From Litchfieldella xinjiangensis (lineage in GTDB: Bacteria > Pseudomonadota > Gammaproteobacteria > Pseudomonadales > Halomonadaceae), in assembly GCF_000759345.1 (NCBI RefSeq), contig NZ_JPZL01000001.1, forward strand, positions 434,001 to 498,000: a DNA stretch of 64,000 nt, given 5' to 3'. The notes beneath the pieces are model-generated. The model did no database searches, was not told the origin of the DNA, and was given only the letters and a program-made list of their open reading frames with translations. The position numbers and the translations under genes are program-made. Each line of letters begins with the position of its first letter. Positions within the stretch are counted from its first letter, which is position 1. Below are positions 42,863 through 52,328 of this stretch, in pieces.

Positions 42863-43008
42863 CCATGCCAGTGATGCGATGGCAGGCCCCGCATTGGCGT
42901 GAGCGCTTTTGCCGCCGACGGGGCTTGGCCGTACAATGCCTCAAACGCCACGTGCCGCTACGCCGTGGCCTCGCCACTCAATGATTTTGCGAAGGGAACG
43001 CCGGACTC

Positions 43009-44730
43009 ATGCGCGCCAGTGAACTGCTGATCTCCACCCTGAAGGAAACGCCTGCCGATGCCGAAGTCGTCAGCCATCAGCTGATGCTGCGGGCCGGCAT
43101 GATCCGTCGTCTGACCTCGGGGCTGTATACCTGGCTGCCGATCGGCCTACGCACCCTGCGCAAGGTGGAACGCATCGTGCGCGAGGAAATGGACCGTGCC
43201 GGTGCCCAGGAAGTATTGATGCCCGCCGTCCAACCGGCCGAGCTGTGGCAGGAATCCGGCCGCTGGGAGCAATACGGCCCTGAACTGCTGCGTCTCAAGG
43301 ATCGCCACGACCGTGATTACTGCGTGGGCCCGACCCACGAGGAAGTCATCACCGACCTGATCCGCCGCGAGATCAACAGCTACAAGCAGTTGCCGTCCAA
43401 CTTCTATCAGATCCAGACCAAGTTTCGAGACGAAATTCGTCCGCGCTTCGGGGTGATGCGCTCGCGCGAGTTCATCATGAAGGATGCCTACTCCTTCCAT
43501 ATCGATGAAGCCTCGCTACTCGAGACGTACCAGACGATGTATGACACCTATGTGCGTATCTTCACGCGACTGGGGCTCGATTTCCGTCCCGTGCTGGCCG
43601 ACAACGGCTCGATCGGCGGTACCGGCTCTCACGAGTTCCACGTACTGGCCGACTCCGGCGAGGACGATATCGTCTTTTCCAACGCATCCGACTACGCAGC
43701 CAACATCGAGAAGGCCGAAGCCCTGCCGGCCCCGCTGGGTTCACAGCCCGAGCGTGCCGCGCCCGGCGAGGAGTTGCGTCTGATCGAGACCCCCGATGCC
43801 AAGACCATAGCCGCACTGGTCCAGCAGCACGGCCTGCCCATCGAGAAGACCATCAAGACATTGATGGTGCATGCCTCGGAAGGCGGTCTGGTTGCGCTGC
43901 TGATTCGTGGCGATCATGAGCTCAACGAGGTCAAGGCGGAGAACCTGGATGCCGTCGCAGCACCGCTGACCATGGCCAGCGAAGAGGAAATTCGCGCCGC
44001 TGTCGGTGCCGGCCCTGGCTCGCTGGGTCCCGTCAACCTCGACATGCCGATCATCATCGACCGCAGCGTGGCCCTGATGAGCGACTTCGGCGCCGGCGCC
44101 AATATCGACGGCAAGCACTATTTCGGCATCAATTGGGAGCGTGACGTGGCCCTGCCCCGGGTCGCCGATCTTCGCAAGGTGGTCGAGGGCGACCCCTCGC
44201 CGGATGGCCAGGGCACCCTGTCCATCAAGCGTGGGATCGAAGTCGGTCATGTGTTCCAGTTGGGCAGGAAGTATTCCGAAGCGATGAACGCCACGGTCCT
44301 CGACGATAACGGCAAGGCAACCCACCCCTGGATGGGCTGCTACGGCATCGGTGTGACCCGTGTGGTGGCGGCGGCCATCGAGCAGAACCATGACGATGGC
44401 GGCATCATCTGGCCCAACGCCATCGCCCCGTTCCAGGTCATGATCGTGCCGATGAACGCGCACAAGTCGGAACGCGTGCGTGAAACCGGCGAACGGCTCC
44501 ACGCCGAACTGACCGCAGCCGGGCTGGATGTATTGCTGGATGACCGCGATCTGCGCCCGGGCGTCAAGTTCGCCGACCAGGAGTTGATGGGGATTCCCCA
44601 TCGCCTGGTGATCGGCGATCGCAGCCTCGACAACGGCGAACTCGAATACAAGGGACGCCGCGACAGCGAGGCGACCATGGTTCCCGCCGATAGTATCGTC
44701 GACTTCCTGTGTGAGAAGGCGTCGCACTGA
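43009..44730 (+). CDS. proS: Prolyl-tRNA synthetase, bacterial type with editing domain
   Basis: 573 aa, charges tRNA-Pro and deacylates mischarged Ala-tRNA-Pro. Class II core: [20 protein letters not shown] near 35, [20 protein letters not shown] near 108 (motif 2 region), [20 protein letters not shown]. The YbaK-like insertion domain spans about 224-407. Then [21 protein letters not shown] (motif 3) and the anticodon-binding domain. Full length, essential gene. The stop region overlaps the next gene's start by 20 bp. Confidence 0.96.
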   Translation: MRASELLISTLKETPADAEVVSHQLMLRAGMIRRLTSGLYTWLPIGLRTLRKVERIVREEMDRAGAQEVLMPAVQPAELWQESGRWEQYGPELLRLKDRHDRDYCVGPTHEEVITDLIRREINSYKQLPSNFYQIQTKFRDEIRPRFGVMRSREFIMKDAYSFHIDEASLLETYQTMYDTYVRIFTRLGLDFRPVLADNGSIGGTGSHEFHVLADSGEDDIVFSNASDYAANIEKAEALPAPLGSQPERAAPGEELRLIETPDAKTIAALVQQHGLPIEKTIKTLMVHASEGGLVALLIRGDHELNEVKAENLDAVAAPLTMASEEEIRAAVGAGPGSLGPVNLDMPIIIDRSVALMSDFGAGANIDGKHYFGINWERDVALPRVADLRKVVEGDPSPDGQGTLSIKRGIEVGHVFQLGRKYSEAMNATVLDDNGKATHPWMGCYGIGVTRVVAAAIEQNHDDGGIIWPNAIAPFQVMIVPMNAHKSERVRETGERLHAELTAAGLDVLLDDRDLRPGVKFADQELMGIPHRLVIGDRSLDNGELEYKGRRDSEATMVPADSIVDFLCEKASH

Positions 44731-45283
44731 TTGGGCGGCCGCCTGTCTGGCGGCCTGCCTGACCCTACCCGTCCCGGGAGTGGCGCAAGCTTCGGCCCTG
44801 CACGATACGCTCGAGCATGTGCTCGAGCTGGCCGTCACTCCAGAGGCGATCTGGCACTCGCGCCAGTGGCTCAACGCGATGGAGCCCCGCCTGGCGCGAT
44901 TTGTCCCTGACCCTGCCGAGCGTCAGCATCTTCTGCGCAACATCCATCAGGAAGCCCAACTGGCCGGATTGGCACCGGGAATCGTGCTGGCCGTCATCCA
45001 GGTCGAAAGCGCCTTCAAGTCTGACGCGGTCTCGTCTGCCGGTGCCCAGGGGTTGATGCAGGTCATGCCGTTCTGGGTCGCCGAACTCGGCCGCCCCGCC
45101 GACGACCTGTTCGATCCCCGGCTCAACCTGCGCTACGGCTGCACGATACTCGCTCACTACTTGGCCGTGGAGGGCGGCGACCTGACACGGGCCCTGGCGC
45201 GTTACAACGGTAGTCGCGGACAGACCTGGTATCCCGAACGCGTGTTGCAGGCCTGGACCCGGCAATGGTGGGTAGGCCAATGA
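44711..45283 (+). CDS. Lytic transglycosylase, SLT domain
   Basis: 190 aa murein lyase. GTG start inside the end of proS, then a signal peptide ([20 protein letters not shown], cleavage near AQAS). The catalytic domain spans about 80-180 with [20 protein letters not shown], where Glu99 is the catalytic acid, and [13 protein letters not shown]. Cleaves glycan strands to 1,6-anhydro products in the periplasm. Coupling to proS is through overlap only, with no functional link. AmpG, which would import the products, is encoded nearby at 46987. Confidence 0.88.
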   Translation: MRRRRTDWAAACLAACLTLPVPGVAQASALHDTLEHVLELAVTPEAIWHSRQWLNAMEPRLARFVPDPAERQHLLRNIHQEAQLAGLAPGIVLAVIQVESAFKSDAVSSAGAQGLMQVMPFWVAELGRPADDLFDPRLNLRYGCTILAHYLAVEGGDLTRALARYNGSRGQTWYPERVLQAWTRQWWVGQ

Positions 45284-45305
45284 ACGCAGCTGATAGACAG
45301 ACATA

Positions 45306-45328
45306 AAAATGCCGGCCCGAAGGCCGGC
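45306..45328 (-). terminator. Terminator for the CcoM-like gene
   Basis: Minus-strand stem GCCGGCC-TTCG-GGCCGGC followed by ATTTTTATG. It lies about 75 bp past the stop of the small minus-strand gene. On the plus strand it may also end the lytic transglycosylase transcript. Confidence 0.8.
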
Positions 45329-45401
45329 TAGCGGGGGCAGAGCCCCCTCCCCTGACGACTTGGTGGACAGCGACGTCTAGCGTCGCCCTCCGAATTCTGA
45401 A

Positions 45402-45524
45402 TCAATGCCGCGGCTTGTTCTTGCGCTTGGCATCGCGTACCACGAAGGCGATCCATCCGCCCATGAAAGCGATCATCATGGCGACGGTCACCAGACCGAA
45501 AATCACTGCGTCATCCCAGTACAT
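45402..45524 (-). CDS. CcoM-like single-helix microprotein (cbb3 oxidase subunit candidate)
   Basis: 40 aa, too short for most gene finders. GAGGGGAGACGAGCC precedes the ATG. Sequence pattern: MYWDDAVIFGLVTVAMMIAF, then GGWIAFVVRDAKRKNKPRH, giving one membrane helix with a short acidic N-terminus and a basic C-terminus. It follows the pattern I recall for Pseudomonas CcoM, the small accessory subunit of cbb3 cytochrome oxidase (M-F-x-D-N-x-x-x-x-G-x-V-T-V-x-x-M, then a charged Asp-x-x-Lys-Lys end). Two FNR/Anr-type boxes and a suitable -10 lie upstream, consistent with oxidase regulation. The assignment is an inference from memory. Confidence 0.65.
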   Translation of the reverse strand: MYWDDAVIFGLVTVAMMIAFMGGWIAFVVRDAKRKNKPRH

Positions 45525-45558
45525 GGCTCGTCTCCCCTCGCCCTGATGTGATGAGTCC

Positions 45559-45564
45559 AATGTA
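45559..45564 (-). promoter_or_regulatory. Predicted -10 element of the FNR/Anr-dependent promoter
   Basis: TACATT on the minus strand, exactly 22 nt downstream of the FNR-like box at 45587-45600. That is the spacing of class II activation with the box centred at -41.5. Start of transcription would fall near 45552. Confidence 0.5.
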
Positions 45565-45586
45565 CCCATCAGCGGCCGGTCAAATC

Positions 45587-45600
45587 GTGACCTGGATCAA
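45587..45600 (-). promoter_or_regulatory. FNR/Anr box, proximal
   Basis: TTGATCCAGGTCAC on the minus strand against the consensus TTGAT-N4-ATCAA. The first half site is exact and the second is relaxed. Confidence 0.55.
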
Positions 45601-45646
45601 AATCGCTCATGCGCAGCGGATATGGCGCGACAGGACTTGATCCAGA

Positions 45647-45660
45647 TCAGATTTCGAGGG
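45647..45660 (-). promoter_or_regulatory. FNR/Anr box, distal
   Basis: CTGATCTGGATCAA on the minus strand, one mismatch from TTGAT-N4-ATCAA. Together with the proximal box it forms an exact CTGGATCAA / TTGATCCAG inverted repeat, 46 bp apart. Confidence 0.55.
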
Positions 45661-45669
45661 GGCATCGGC

Positions 45670-46176
45670 TCAGATCAGCTTGCGATCTTCCACTTGTGAA
45701 TGATCGGTATCCGGCGGGAGGGGGTGGCCCTTGGCCAGCTCGGCACGTGTGGCGTCGCGAACCTCGAGCACGTCCAACCGATAGCTCAGCGTTTCGCCCG
45801 CCAGGGGATGATTGGTATCCACCGTGACGCGATCGCCATCGATGGCAACGATCGTCACGATCTCAGGTCCCGCGTCGCCCTGGGTCTGGAAGCGCATGCC
45901 GGGCGCCAGCCGATCTGAGGGGAAGGCATCACGGCCGACCTGCTGAACGCGTGCCTCGTCACGCTCGCCGTACGCCTCGTGGGGCGTCAGGGTCACGTCG
46001 AGCACCGCGTCCTCGGGTTGACCATCCAGCGCGCGTTCAAGACCGGCCACGATATTGTCGTGACCATGCAGGTACTCGAGGGGCGTGTCTCGCGACCGGG
46101 AGTCATCCAGGACGTTACCTCGCGCGTCCTGCAGAAGGTAATGAAGGGTCACGACCCGTTGGGGGGCGATGTTCAT
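45670..46176 (-). CDS. FKBP-type peptidyl-prolyl isomerase, SlyD-like
   Basis: 168 aa isomerase and chaperone. PPIase part: VVTLHYLLQDARGNVLDDSR, PLEYLHGHDNIVAGLERALD, AVLDVTLTPHEAYGERDEAR and the insert-in-flap domain (FQTQGDAGPEIVTIVAIDGD). NHPLAGETLSYRLDVLEVR closes the fold. Unlike E. coli SlyD the C-terminus lacks a His-rich metal tail. The ATG at 46176 is the family start. It lies 31 bp after rfaH. Confidence 0.88.
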   Translation of the reverse strand: MNIAPQRVVTLHYLLQDARGNVLDDSRSRDTPLEYLHGHDNIVAGLERALDGQPEDAVLDVTLTPHEAYGERDEARVQQVGRDAFPSDRLAPGMRFQTQGDAGPEIVTIVAIDGDRVTVDTNHPLAGETLSYRLDVLEVRDATRAELAKGHPLPPDTDHSQVEDRKLI

Positions 46177-46207
46177 GCAATCTCCATAGCGGCTCGGCCA
46201 GCGGGTG

Positions 46208-46756
46208 CTAATCCCGCCGACGCAATTGAGAAATGGGTAATTCGAGTCGCTGTTGCTTGTGCAGCATATTGAGCAAAACGATGGCACGCGCCTCGCCTTT
46301 TTGATCGGCGAAGACGGCCTGTAGATCACGAAACGGTCCTTCGGTGATTTCCACTGGCTCGCCCGCTCGGAAATAGACGTTCGTCGCTTCGCGGTGTTCG
46401 CCCGCCGGATGCTCTCGCAGAGTCTCGACCAGGGCATCGGCGACCGCCACGGGCTCCTGCCCGAAGGTGACGAGCTTCAGCACGCCGCGCGTGGAACGAA
46501 TCGGACGCCAGTTGCTGGCCAGGCGATCCAGGCGTATGAACAGGTAATAGGGAAAAAGCGGTTCCGGTACCCAAACCAGTTTCTGACGTCGCTTGTGTTG
46601 TACTTCGAGAATGGGATGCAGGACCTCATAGCCCTGATTACCCAGGTTCTCGGCAGCGCGAAACGACTCCCCGCCCTTGCATTGAATGACATACCAACGG
46701 GGGATGGCATTCGCTTCCCGTTCGTCATCGAGAAAGTCGTTGAATTGCTCGCTCAT
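46208..46756 (-). CDS. rfaH: Transcription antitermination factor, NusG/RfaH family
   Basis: 182 aa. N-terminal NGN domain (PRWYVIQCKGGESFRAAENL, LFPYYLFIRLDRLASNWRPI, STRGVLKLVTF) and a C-terminal KOW-type part (RAGEPVEITEGPFRDLQAVF, then LELPISQLRRRD). Length and the LLNMLHKQQRLELP ending fit RfaH rather than NusG. It enhances elongation of long operons bearing ops sites, such as surface polysaccharide clusters, none of which lies here. Upstream of the slyD-like gene. Confidence 0.85.
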   Translation of the reverse strand: MSEQFNDFLDDEREANAIPRWYVIQCKGGESFRAAENLGNQGYEVLHPILEVQHKRRQKLVWVPEPLFPYYLFIRLDRLASNWRPIRSTRGVLKLVTFGQEPVAVADALVETLREHPAGEHREATNVYFRAGEPVEITEGPFRDLQAVFADQKGEARAIVLLNMLHKQQRLELPISQLRRRD

Positions 46757-46888
46757 GTCGTCCCCGAAATTTATTACCTACATCCCGCCCGTAGGCTGGT
46801 TTACCGCCCACTGCTCTGCAACAATCGACGCGCCCGGCCTCTCGGCATCGCAACGGCGCCATCCGATTACACGACCCAGGAAGACGTC

Positions 46889-46990
46889 ATGCACGTGGAC
46901 CCTCAAGTTTATCAGTCATCCTCCCAGCCTGTCCGGCCCGTGAGATTCTCACCGTTCTATCTTGCCCAACCCACACAGGAGGCCGCATGA
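46889..46990 (+). CDS. Possible short leader ORF overlapping the ampG start
   Basis: 33 aa ORF (MHVDPQVYQSSSQPVRPVRF, ending AQPTQEAA) with AGGAAG seven bases before the ATG. Its TGA overlaps the ATG of the permease gene as ATGA, suggesting translational coupling or a regulatory leader. No homology recognised. The rest of the 230-bp gap from 46757 shows nothing else. Confidence 0.4.
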   Translation: MHVDPQVYQSSSQPVRPVRFSPFYLAQPTQEAA

Positions 46991-48354
46991 AGTCACCGGA
47001 ACCACAGCGCAGTTGGCGCAGCGCAGTGGGCATCTACCTGAAGCCCACGGTGATCACCATGCTGTTCCTGGGGTTTTCGGCAGGCCTGCCTTTCCTGCTG
47101 GTGTTCTCGACCCTATCGGCATGGCTGCGCAGCGATGGGGTCGAGGTCGCGGCAATCGGCTTCTTTGCCTGGATCGGCATGCTCTATTCGATCAAGTTCT
47201 TCTGGGCGCCGGTCGTCGATCGGCTGGCGTTGCCGATATTGACCCGGCGTTTGGGCCAGCGACGGGGTTGGATGCTGTTTGCCCAGGCTTTGATCGCTAC
47301 GGGTCTGGTGGCTCTATCGACACTCGAGCCGCAGCAGAACCTGTGGTGGGTAGCGTTGTTCGCGCTGCTGGTGGCCTTCGGCTCAGCCACGCAGGATATT
47401 GCCATCGATGCCTTTCGAATCGAGTCGGCGGAGGACGATGTTCAGGCCGCCATGGCCTCGACCTATATCATCGGCTACCGCGGCGGCCTGCTGGCGGCCG
47501 GCGCGGGCGCGCTCTATGTCGCCTCGCTGGCATCATGGGAAGCAGCCTACCTATGCATGGCGGCCCTGGTCGGTGTCGGTGCGATCACCGTGCTGCTGCG
47601 CCCCGAACCAAAACGGCTCTCGCTCACCATACAACTGATCCACGAACCTCGCGTTCGTCAGTTCGTGCGCGCCAGCCGGGGTAAGCCCCGTGTTCTGCGG
47701 CGCCTGGGGGCCTGGGTGATTGGCGCCATCGTCTGCCCGTTCACGGATTTTTTCACCCGCCACCGCAGCAAGGCCCTATGGCTGTTGATCTTCGTGGCGG
47801 TATTTCGTATCAGCGATTTGGCCATGGCATCGATGGCCAACCCGCTATACATCGACCTGGGCTTCTCTCTCTCCACGATAGCCAGCGTCACCAATATCTT
47901 CGGTATCGCCATGAGTATTGGCGGGGGGATCCTTGGCGGCCTGTTGACGGTGCGCTATGGCGTCGGCCCGATCCTGATCCTGGGTGCCGCAGCTGCGACC
48001 CTGACCAACCTACTCTTCGCCGCCCTGGCGCTGGCGGGCGAAAGCCTGCCGCTGCTGGTCCTGGCCATCATTGGCGATAACCTCGCCAACGGGCTGGCCA
48101 GTGCCGTCTTCATCGCATTCCTGTCGAGCCTGACCTCGCGTGCCTATACCGCCACGCAGTATGCGCTGTTCTCCTCGCTGATGACGCTACCGGGCAAGTT
48201 CTTGAGCGGGTTCGGTGGGATGGTCGTGGCCGCCGAAGGCTACGCCACGTTTTTCCTGATCTCGACCCTGCTGGGGGTGCCGGCCATCCTGCTGGCCTGG
48301 TGGGTCAGCCGGGACCCCAACCTGGCGGCGACGCGGCCCGTTCGCGCCTCTTGA
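46987..48354 (+). CDS. ampG: AmpG-family muropeptide permease (MFS)
   Basis: 455 aa, 12 or more membrane helices. N-terminal segment LFLGFSAGLPFLLVFSTLSA and SIKFFWAPVVDRLALPILTR, then RRGWMLFAQALIATGLVAL and DIAIDAFRIESAEDDVQAAM, are the AmpG signatures. It imports anhydro-muropeptides released by lytic transglycosylases, one of which is encoded 1.7 kb upstream, for cell-wall recycling and, in some bacteria, beta-lactamase induction. AGGAGG site. Confidence 0.9.
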   Translation: MKSPEPQRSWRSAVGIYLKPTVITMLFLGFSAGLPFLLVFSTLSAWLRSDGVEVAAIGFFAWIGMLYSIKFFWAPVVDRLALPILTRRLGQRRGWMLFAQALIATGLVALSTLEPQQNLWWVALFALLVAFGSATQDIAIDAFRIESAEDDVQAAMASTYIIGYRGGLLAAGAGALYVASLASWEAAYLCMAALVGVGAITVLLRPEPKRLSLTIQLIHEPRVRQFVRASRGKPRVLRRLGAWVIGAIVCPFTDFFTRHRSKALWLLIFVAVFRISDLAMASMANPLYIDLGFSLSTIASVTNIFGIAMSIGGGILGGLLTVRYGVGPILILGAAAATLTNLLFAALALAGESLPLLVLAIIGDNLANGLASAVFIAFLSSLTSRAYTATQYALFSSLMTLPGKFLSGFGGMVVAAEGYATFFLISTLLGVPAILLAWWVSRDPNLAATRPVRAS

Positions 48355-48389
48355 GTTCGCAAGGTTGGCATCTTGACGCGCCTGACCCG

Positions 48390-50228
48390 TCAATGACGGG
48401 TCAGCTGGTTACGCTGCTCGCAGAGCCAAGCCAGCGCATTGCGCGTGTTGGTCCACTGATCGCGCATCAGGATGCGGTATTGCCACGCCTCGGCACGGCT
48501 ACCGGTTTCGGGGACATCTCCCATGCTGTTGGCCGACCGCGGGTTTTCGGCACACAGCATATCGAGGATATGGGGGTTCAACGTGCTCGCCTCCCTGAGG
48601 GCCTGGCTCGCCTCATCGCGACGCTCCAGCCGAAACAGGGCCAGGGCCTGGCCCATCAGCAAGCCAAGTAGCGGCGTATCGCCGGTCTGCTGGCTGACCT
48701 CCAGGGCGCGTTCATCGCGACCTTCACGCAACAGTTGATCCAGCACCAGCTCACGCAGCCCGAGGCTATCCTGTGCGTCAAGCACCAACAGCCGCTCGGC
48801 CAGTTGGCGGGAGCGTTCGCGGGCGCCCCGCTCCATACCGACGACCAGTGCCAGGCCGGTGCGCAGCAAGATAGCGTTATCGGCCACATCCCAGACAAAC
48901 GCCCCCTCGCCCTGCCCTTCGAGTTGCGTCAACCAGCGCTCGAGGCGCATCGCCAACGGTTCAAACAGGCTGGGCGCCATCCACGGCAAACTGCCGAAAC
49001 GACTGGTCAGTGCCAACGTCAGAGACTGCACGACCTGAGGCGAGTCCAACCACTCCGGGTGAGAACACAATGCACCCAGCCATTCACCGCCATGGGGCCA
49101 GGGGTCGGCTTCGAACCCCATTGCGGCATCCTCGTCGATCAGCACCTGGAAATGCTCTTGCCAGGCGGCGAACAGCGTATCTTCACGCGCTGTGGTGTGA
49201 TACTCGAGCTGGCCCTTCGCATTGCGGCGAAAATCGAGCACCGGTGCCGTAGGCATCGCCTCGAGCAGTGCCTGCAGCGATGCCAATGGCTCGGCGAGAT
49301 CCTCTTCGGAATTGACCATCTGCTCGGCCAGGGTGGCGCCTGGGTTCTCGGCAAGTTCGGCCAGGAACGCCAGTTGTTCGGGCTCCAGATCGCCCTGCCT
49401 AGCCAAGCGGCGGAACCAGAAACGGGCCCGCTCGGCAGCCTCCTCGGTGTTGCCTTCATGCAGCAGCAGCATGGCCTCGATGTAGGCCAGGGTCGGCGAA
49501 TCCGGCAGGGCCTGCTGGGCGCGCACGAAGGTTTCGCGGGCACTGGCCAGGTCGTCAGCGTCGAGGTGCATCAGACACAGTCGCTCGAGGGCCACGCCGC
49601 GCAGGAACAGCGGCCCATGGTCGAGCACCTCGTCGAGCAAGGCTGTACGCTTGCGGTGAAAGCCACGCTCTTGATACAGATCGATCAACAGTTCGAATGC
49701 GGGCTCGGCCTGCTCCGGCAAGCGCGACCAATCGCCCGTCGCAAACAGCGCTTCGAGGATCGACTGGGCGCGCCCTCGCTGATCGCTTTCGGCGGCAATC
49801 AGGCCAGCCTCAAGTAGTGCCTGGGCTGGGGCGCGACCGCTGGCCAGGGCCGCCTTGAGCGTGCTCCCTTTCCAGTCACGCAGGGACAGCATCCACATCA
49901 GGTGATCCGGGATCGGGCCTGGCAACGTGACCGCCCCGCAGCACTGCTTGGTCTTGCGCCCCGAATCGCACCAGCAGGGCTCGTTACGCCCCGGACGCGC
50001 CAAAGGCTCGCAGGCGAAATCCAATCGTTCGAGGGGTGTCTGGGACCAGATCTCCGGTGCCAGGGCCTGGGCCATGGCGAGATCGTTACCCAGGATGTTC
50101 TTGCCCCGCGCTCGCGTCCACCCCATGAACGCCGGGTAGTGTTCGTCCTCGCGAATCGCTTCCAGCGCCCCAGTGGCAAATCCCAGCAATTGTTCCACCC
50201 ATGCCGCCAGCATCGCGTTCTCCGCCAC
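48390..50228 (-). CDS. TPR-like protein with SEC-C metal-binding motif
   Basis: 612 aa. N-terminal region of about 75 residues, then the SEC-C motif RPGRNEPCWCDSGRKTKQCC near 85 (CxC...CC zinc site), followed by about 500 residues of helical, TPR-like repeats rich in Leu/Ala/Glu. Related long SEC-C proteins occur in Pseudomonas and Halomonas and their role is unknown; the zinc motif in SecA mediates ribosome and SecB contacts, so a translation or secretion role is possible. No operon partner; convergent with ampG. Confidence 0.8.
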   Translation of the reverse strand: MAENAMLAAWVEQLLGFATGALEAIREDEHYPAFMGWTRARGKNILGNDLAMAQALAPEIWSQTPLERLDFACEPLARPGRNEPCWCDSGRKTKQCCGAVTLPGPIPDHLMWMLSLRDWKGSTLKAALASGRAPAQALLEAGLIAAESDQRGRAQSILEALFATGDWSRLPEQAEPAFELLIDLYQERGFHRKRTALLDEVLDHGPLFLRGVALERLCLMHLDADDLASARETFVRAQQALPDSPTLAYIEAMLLLHEGNTEEAAERARFWFRRLARQGDLEPEQLAFLAELAENPGATLAEQMVNSEEDLAEPLASLQALLEAMPTAPVLDFRRNAKGQLEYHTTAREDTLFAAWQEHFQVLIDEDAAMGFEADPWPHGGEWLGALCSHPEWLDSPQVVQSLTLALTSRFGSLPWMAPSLFEPLAMRLERWLTQLEGQGEGAFVWDVADNAILLRTGLALVVGMERGARERSRQLAERLLVLDAQDSLGLRELVLDQLLREGRDERALEVSQQTGDTPLLGLLMGQALALFRLERRDEASQALREASTLNPHILDMLCAENPRSANSMGDVPETGSRAEAWQYRILMRDQWTNTRNALAWLCEQRNQLTRH

Positions 50229-50381
50229 CTGAAATCGATCCAGTTTACCATGACGGCGCCCCGTCGCTCACCCGCAGGGGACAGGTTCCCGCCTGTCAGG
50301 TACACATGCCCTGATGAGCCTCCCCCTGGCGACAACCCGCCAATACTGTAAGAATATCCACTTTCGTCCTGGGGATGCGAG

Positions 50382-52328
50382 ATGCGCTTGATCATTGCCG
50401 AAAAGCCCAGCCTGGCCCGGGCCATCGCCGACGCCCTGCCGGGGTCGTCACGCCGTGAAGAGGGGGCCCTGGTCGCGGGCGACACGACCGTGACCTGGTG
50501 CCTGGGACATCTGCTCGAGCAGGCCCCACCCGATGCCTACGATCCGGCCTACAAGCAATGGCGGCTCGACCATCTCCCGATCCTGCCCCAGCGCTGGAGA
50601 CTGATTCCCCGACCCAAGGCGCGAGGCCAGTTGGGCGTGATTCGCCGCTTGCTCAAGCAGGCCGATCAGGTCGTTCATGCGGGGGACCCCGATCGCGAGG
50701 GACAATTGCTGGTTCAGGAGGTGATCGAAGAGCTCGGCTGGAAGGGCCCGGTATCGCGGCTGTTGGTCAGCGACCTGAACCGCCCCGCCGTTGCCAAGGC
50801 CCTGGCGCAACTCGAGGACAATGCCCGCTATCGGCCGCTTTATCTTGCCGCTGAGGCGCGCTCGCGTGCCGATTGGCTGTATGGCATCAATCTCTCCCGC
50901 GCCTGGACACTGGTGGGGCGCCAGGCCGGCCATGACGGCGTACTTTCGGTAGGCCGGGTGCAGACCCCGGTGCTCGGCCTGATCGTGCGACGCGATGCGG
51001 AAATAGCCGCTTTCGTGCCACGCCCTTTTTATGTGCTTTGGGCCGACCTCGCCACCGAACATGGACAATTGAGGGCCTGGTGGCAGCCCGGCGAACGGCA
51101 TCGCCTTGACGAGCAGGGCCGGTTGCTCGAGCGCGCTCCGGCCGAGCTTATTGCCGCCCAGCTTCCCGGCGCCGAAGGGCATCTCGCCAAACTCGAGACT
51201 CAGCACAAGCGACAGGCGGCCCCATTGCCCTACTCGCTATCGGCGCTGCAGGTCGACGCCGCGCGGCGCTACAAGCTCTCGGCCAAGGGCGTGCTCGATG
51301 CCTGCCAGAGCCTGTACGAGCGGCATAAGCTGATCACGTACCCGCGCAGCGATTGTCGATACCTGCCCGAGGCGCATTTCGCCCTGGCCCGCAAGACACT
51401 GCAAAGTGCCTGCAGCGGTGACGCCACGCTCCAGGCGTGGTGCGAAGGGGCGGATTTCACGCGGCGCAGCAAAGCCTGGAACGATAAGCAGGTCGGGGCG
51501 CACCACGCCCTATCGCCCACCGGCACCCGGGCCGACATGTCACGGCTGACGTCTGCCGAAGCCCAGGTCTTCCAATTGATCGCTCGCAACGTGTTGGCGC
51601 AGTTCTATCCCGCGCTGAGCTACCACGAGGTCAAGGCCGAGTTCGAGCTCGTCGGAGAAGTATTTCGCGCCCAGGGGCGCGCCATCATCGAGCCGGGCTG
51701 GAAACCGCTGTTTACCACACGCGACGAGCCGGCGCCTTTACCGCCATTGACCCAGGGCGAGACCGCACGCGTACTCGATCAGGGGGTCGAAGACCGCGAA
51801 ACCCGTCCCCCCGAGCCGTTCACCGATGCCAGCTTGATCAAGGCAATGATGAACATCGCGCGCTACGTCGAGGACCCGGCCGTCAAGCGCACTCTGCGCG
51901 ATACGGACGGCTTGGGGACCGAAGCGACTCGCGCTGGCATCATCGAGACCTTGCTCGACCGGGGCTATCTGGTAAGACAGCAAAGTGCGTTGCGTGCCAC
52001 ACGGACGGGCCATGCCTTGATCCAGGCGCTTCCCGAGGCCGCCAGCCGCCCGGAACGAACCGCCTTGTGGGAACAGACGCTCACCGCCATTGCCGAGCAA
52101 GGCGACGCCCCCGCCGCGTTTCTCGACGGCCTGATTGCCGATCTACGCGATCTGCTAGCAGCGGCCGATGCCCAGCGAATGCGCGACGCCCTTGGCTCCG
52201 CCCAAGGTGTCGAGCCGACCGCCCGCAAGCGTTCGGGCACCAAAGGGCGACGCTCCGGCACACGCTCAAAAAGTACAGGCGGCAAACCAGGCTCCAGACG
52301 TCGTCGCACAGCCAAGGCGCCCTCATGA
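50382..52328 (+). CDS. topB: DNA topoisomerase III
   Basis: 648 aa type IA topoisomerase that decatenates and relaxes single-strand-containing DNA. TOPRIM domain: MRLIIAEKPSLARAIADALP and HAGDPDREGQLLVQEVIEEL. Active-site ERHKLITYPRSDCRYLPEAH with Tyr320. GLGTEATRAGIIETLLDRGY near 510. A lysine/arginine-rich tail of about 35 residues (ARKRSGTKGRRSGTRSKSTG) replaces zinc-finger modules. Overlaps panE by ATGA. Full length. Confidence 0.94.
   Translation: MRLIIAEKPSLARAIADALPGSSRREEGALVAGDTTVTWCLGHLLEQAPPDAYDPAYKQWRLDHLPILPQRWRLIPRPKARGQLGVIRRLLKQADQVVHAGDPDREGQLLVQEVIEELGWKGPVSRLLVSDLNRPAVAKALAQLEDNARYRPLYLAAEARSRADWLYGINLSRAWTLVGRQAGHDGVLSVGRVQTPVLGLIVRRDAEIAAFVPRPFYVLWADLATEHGQLRAWWQPGERHRLDEQGRLLERAPAELIAAQLPGAEGHLAKLETQHKRQAAPLPYSLSALQVDAARRYKLSAKGVLDACQSLYERHKLITYPRSDCRYLPEAHFALARKTLQSACSGDATLQAWCEGADFTRRSKAWNDKQVGAHHALSPTGTRADMSRLTSAEAQVFQLIARNVLAQFYPALSYHEVKAEFELVGEVFRAQGRAIIEPGWKPLFTTRDEPAPLPPLTQGETARVLDQGVEDRETRPPEPFTDASLIKAMMNIARYVEDPAVKRTLRDTDGLGTEATRAGIIETLLDRGYLVRQQSALRATRTGHALIQALPEAASRPERTALWEQTLTAIAEQGDAPAAFLDGLIADLRDLLAAADAQRMRDALGSAQGVEPTARKRSGTKGRRSGTRSKSTGGKPGSRRRRTAKAPS

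Noticed and set aside
43741-44874. 377-codon open frame antisense to proS
   Set aside because: Shadow of an essential synthetase gene.
48735-49817. 360-codon open frame antisense to the SEC-C protein
   Set aside because: Gln/Arg-rich shadow frame without start signal or motif.
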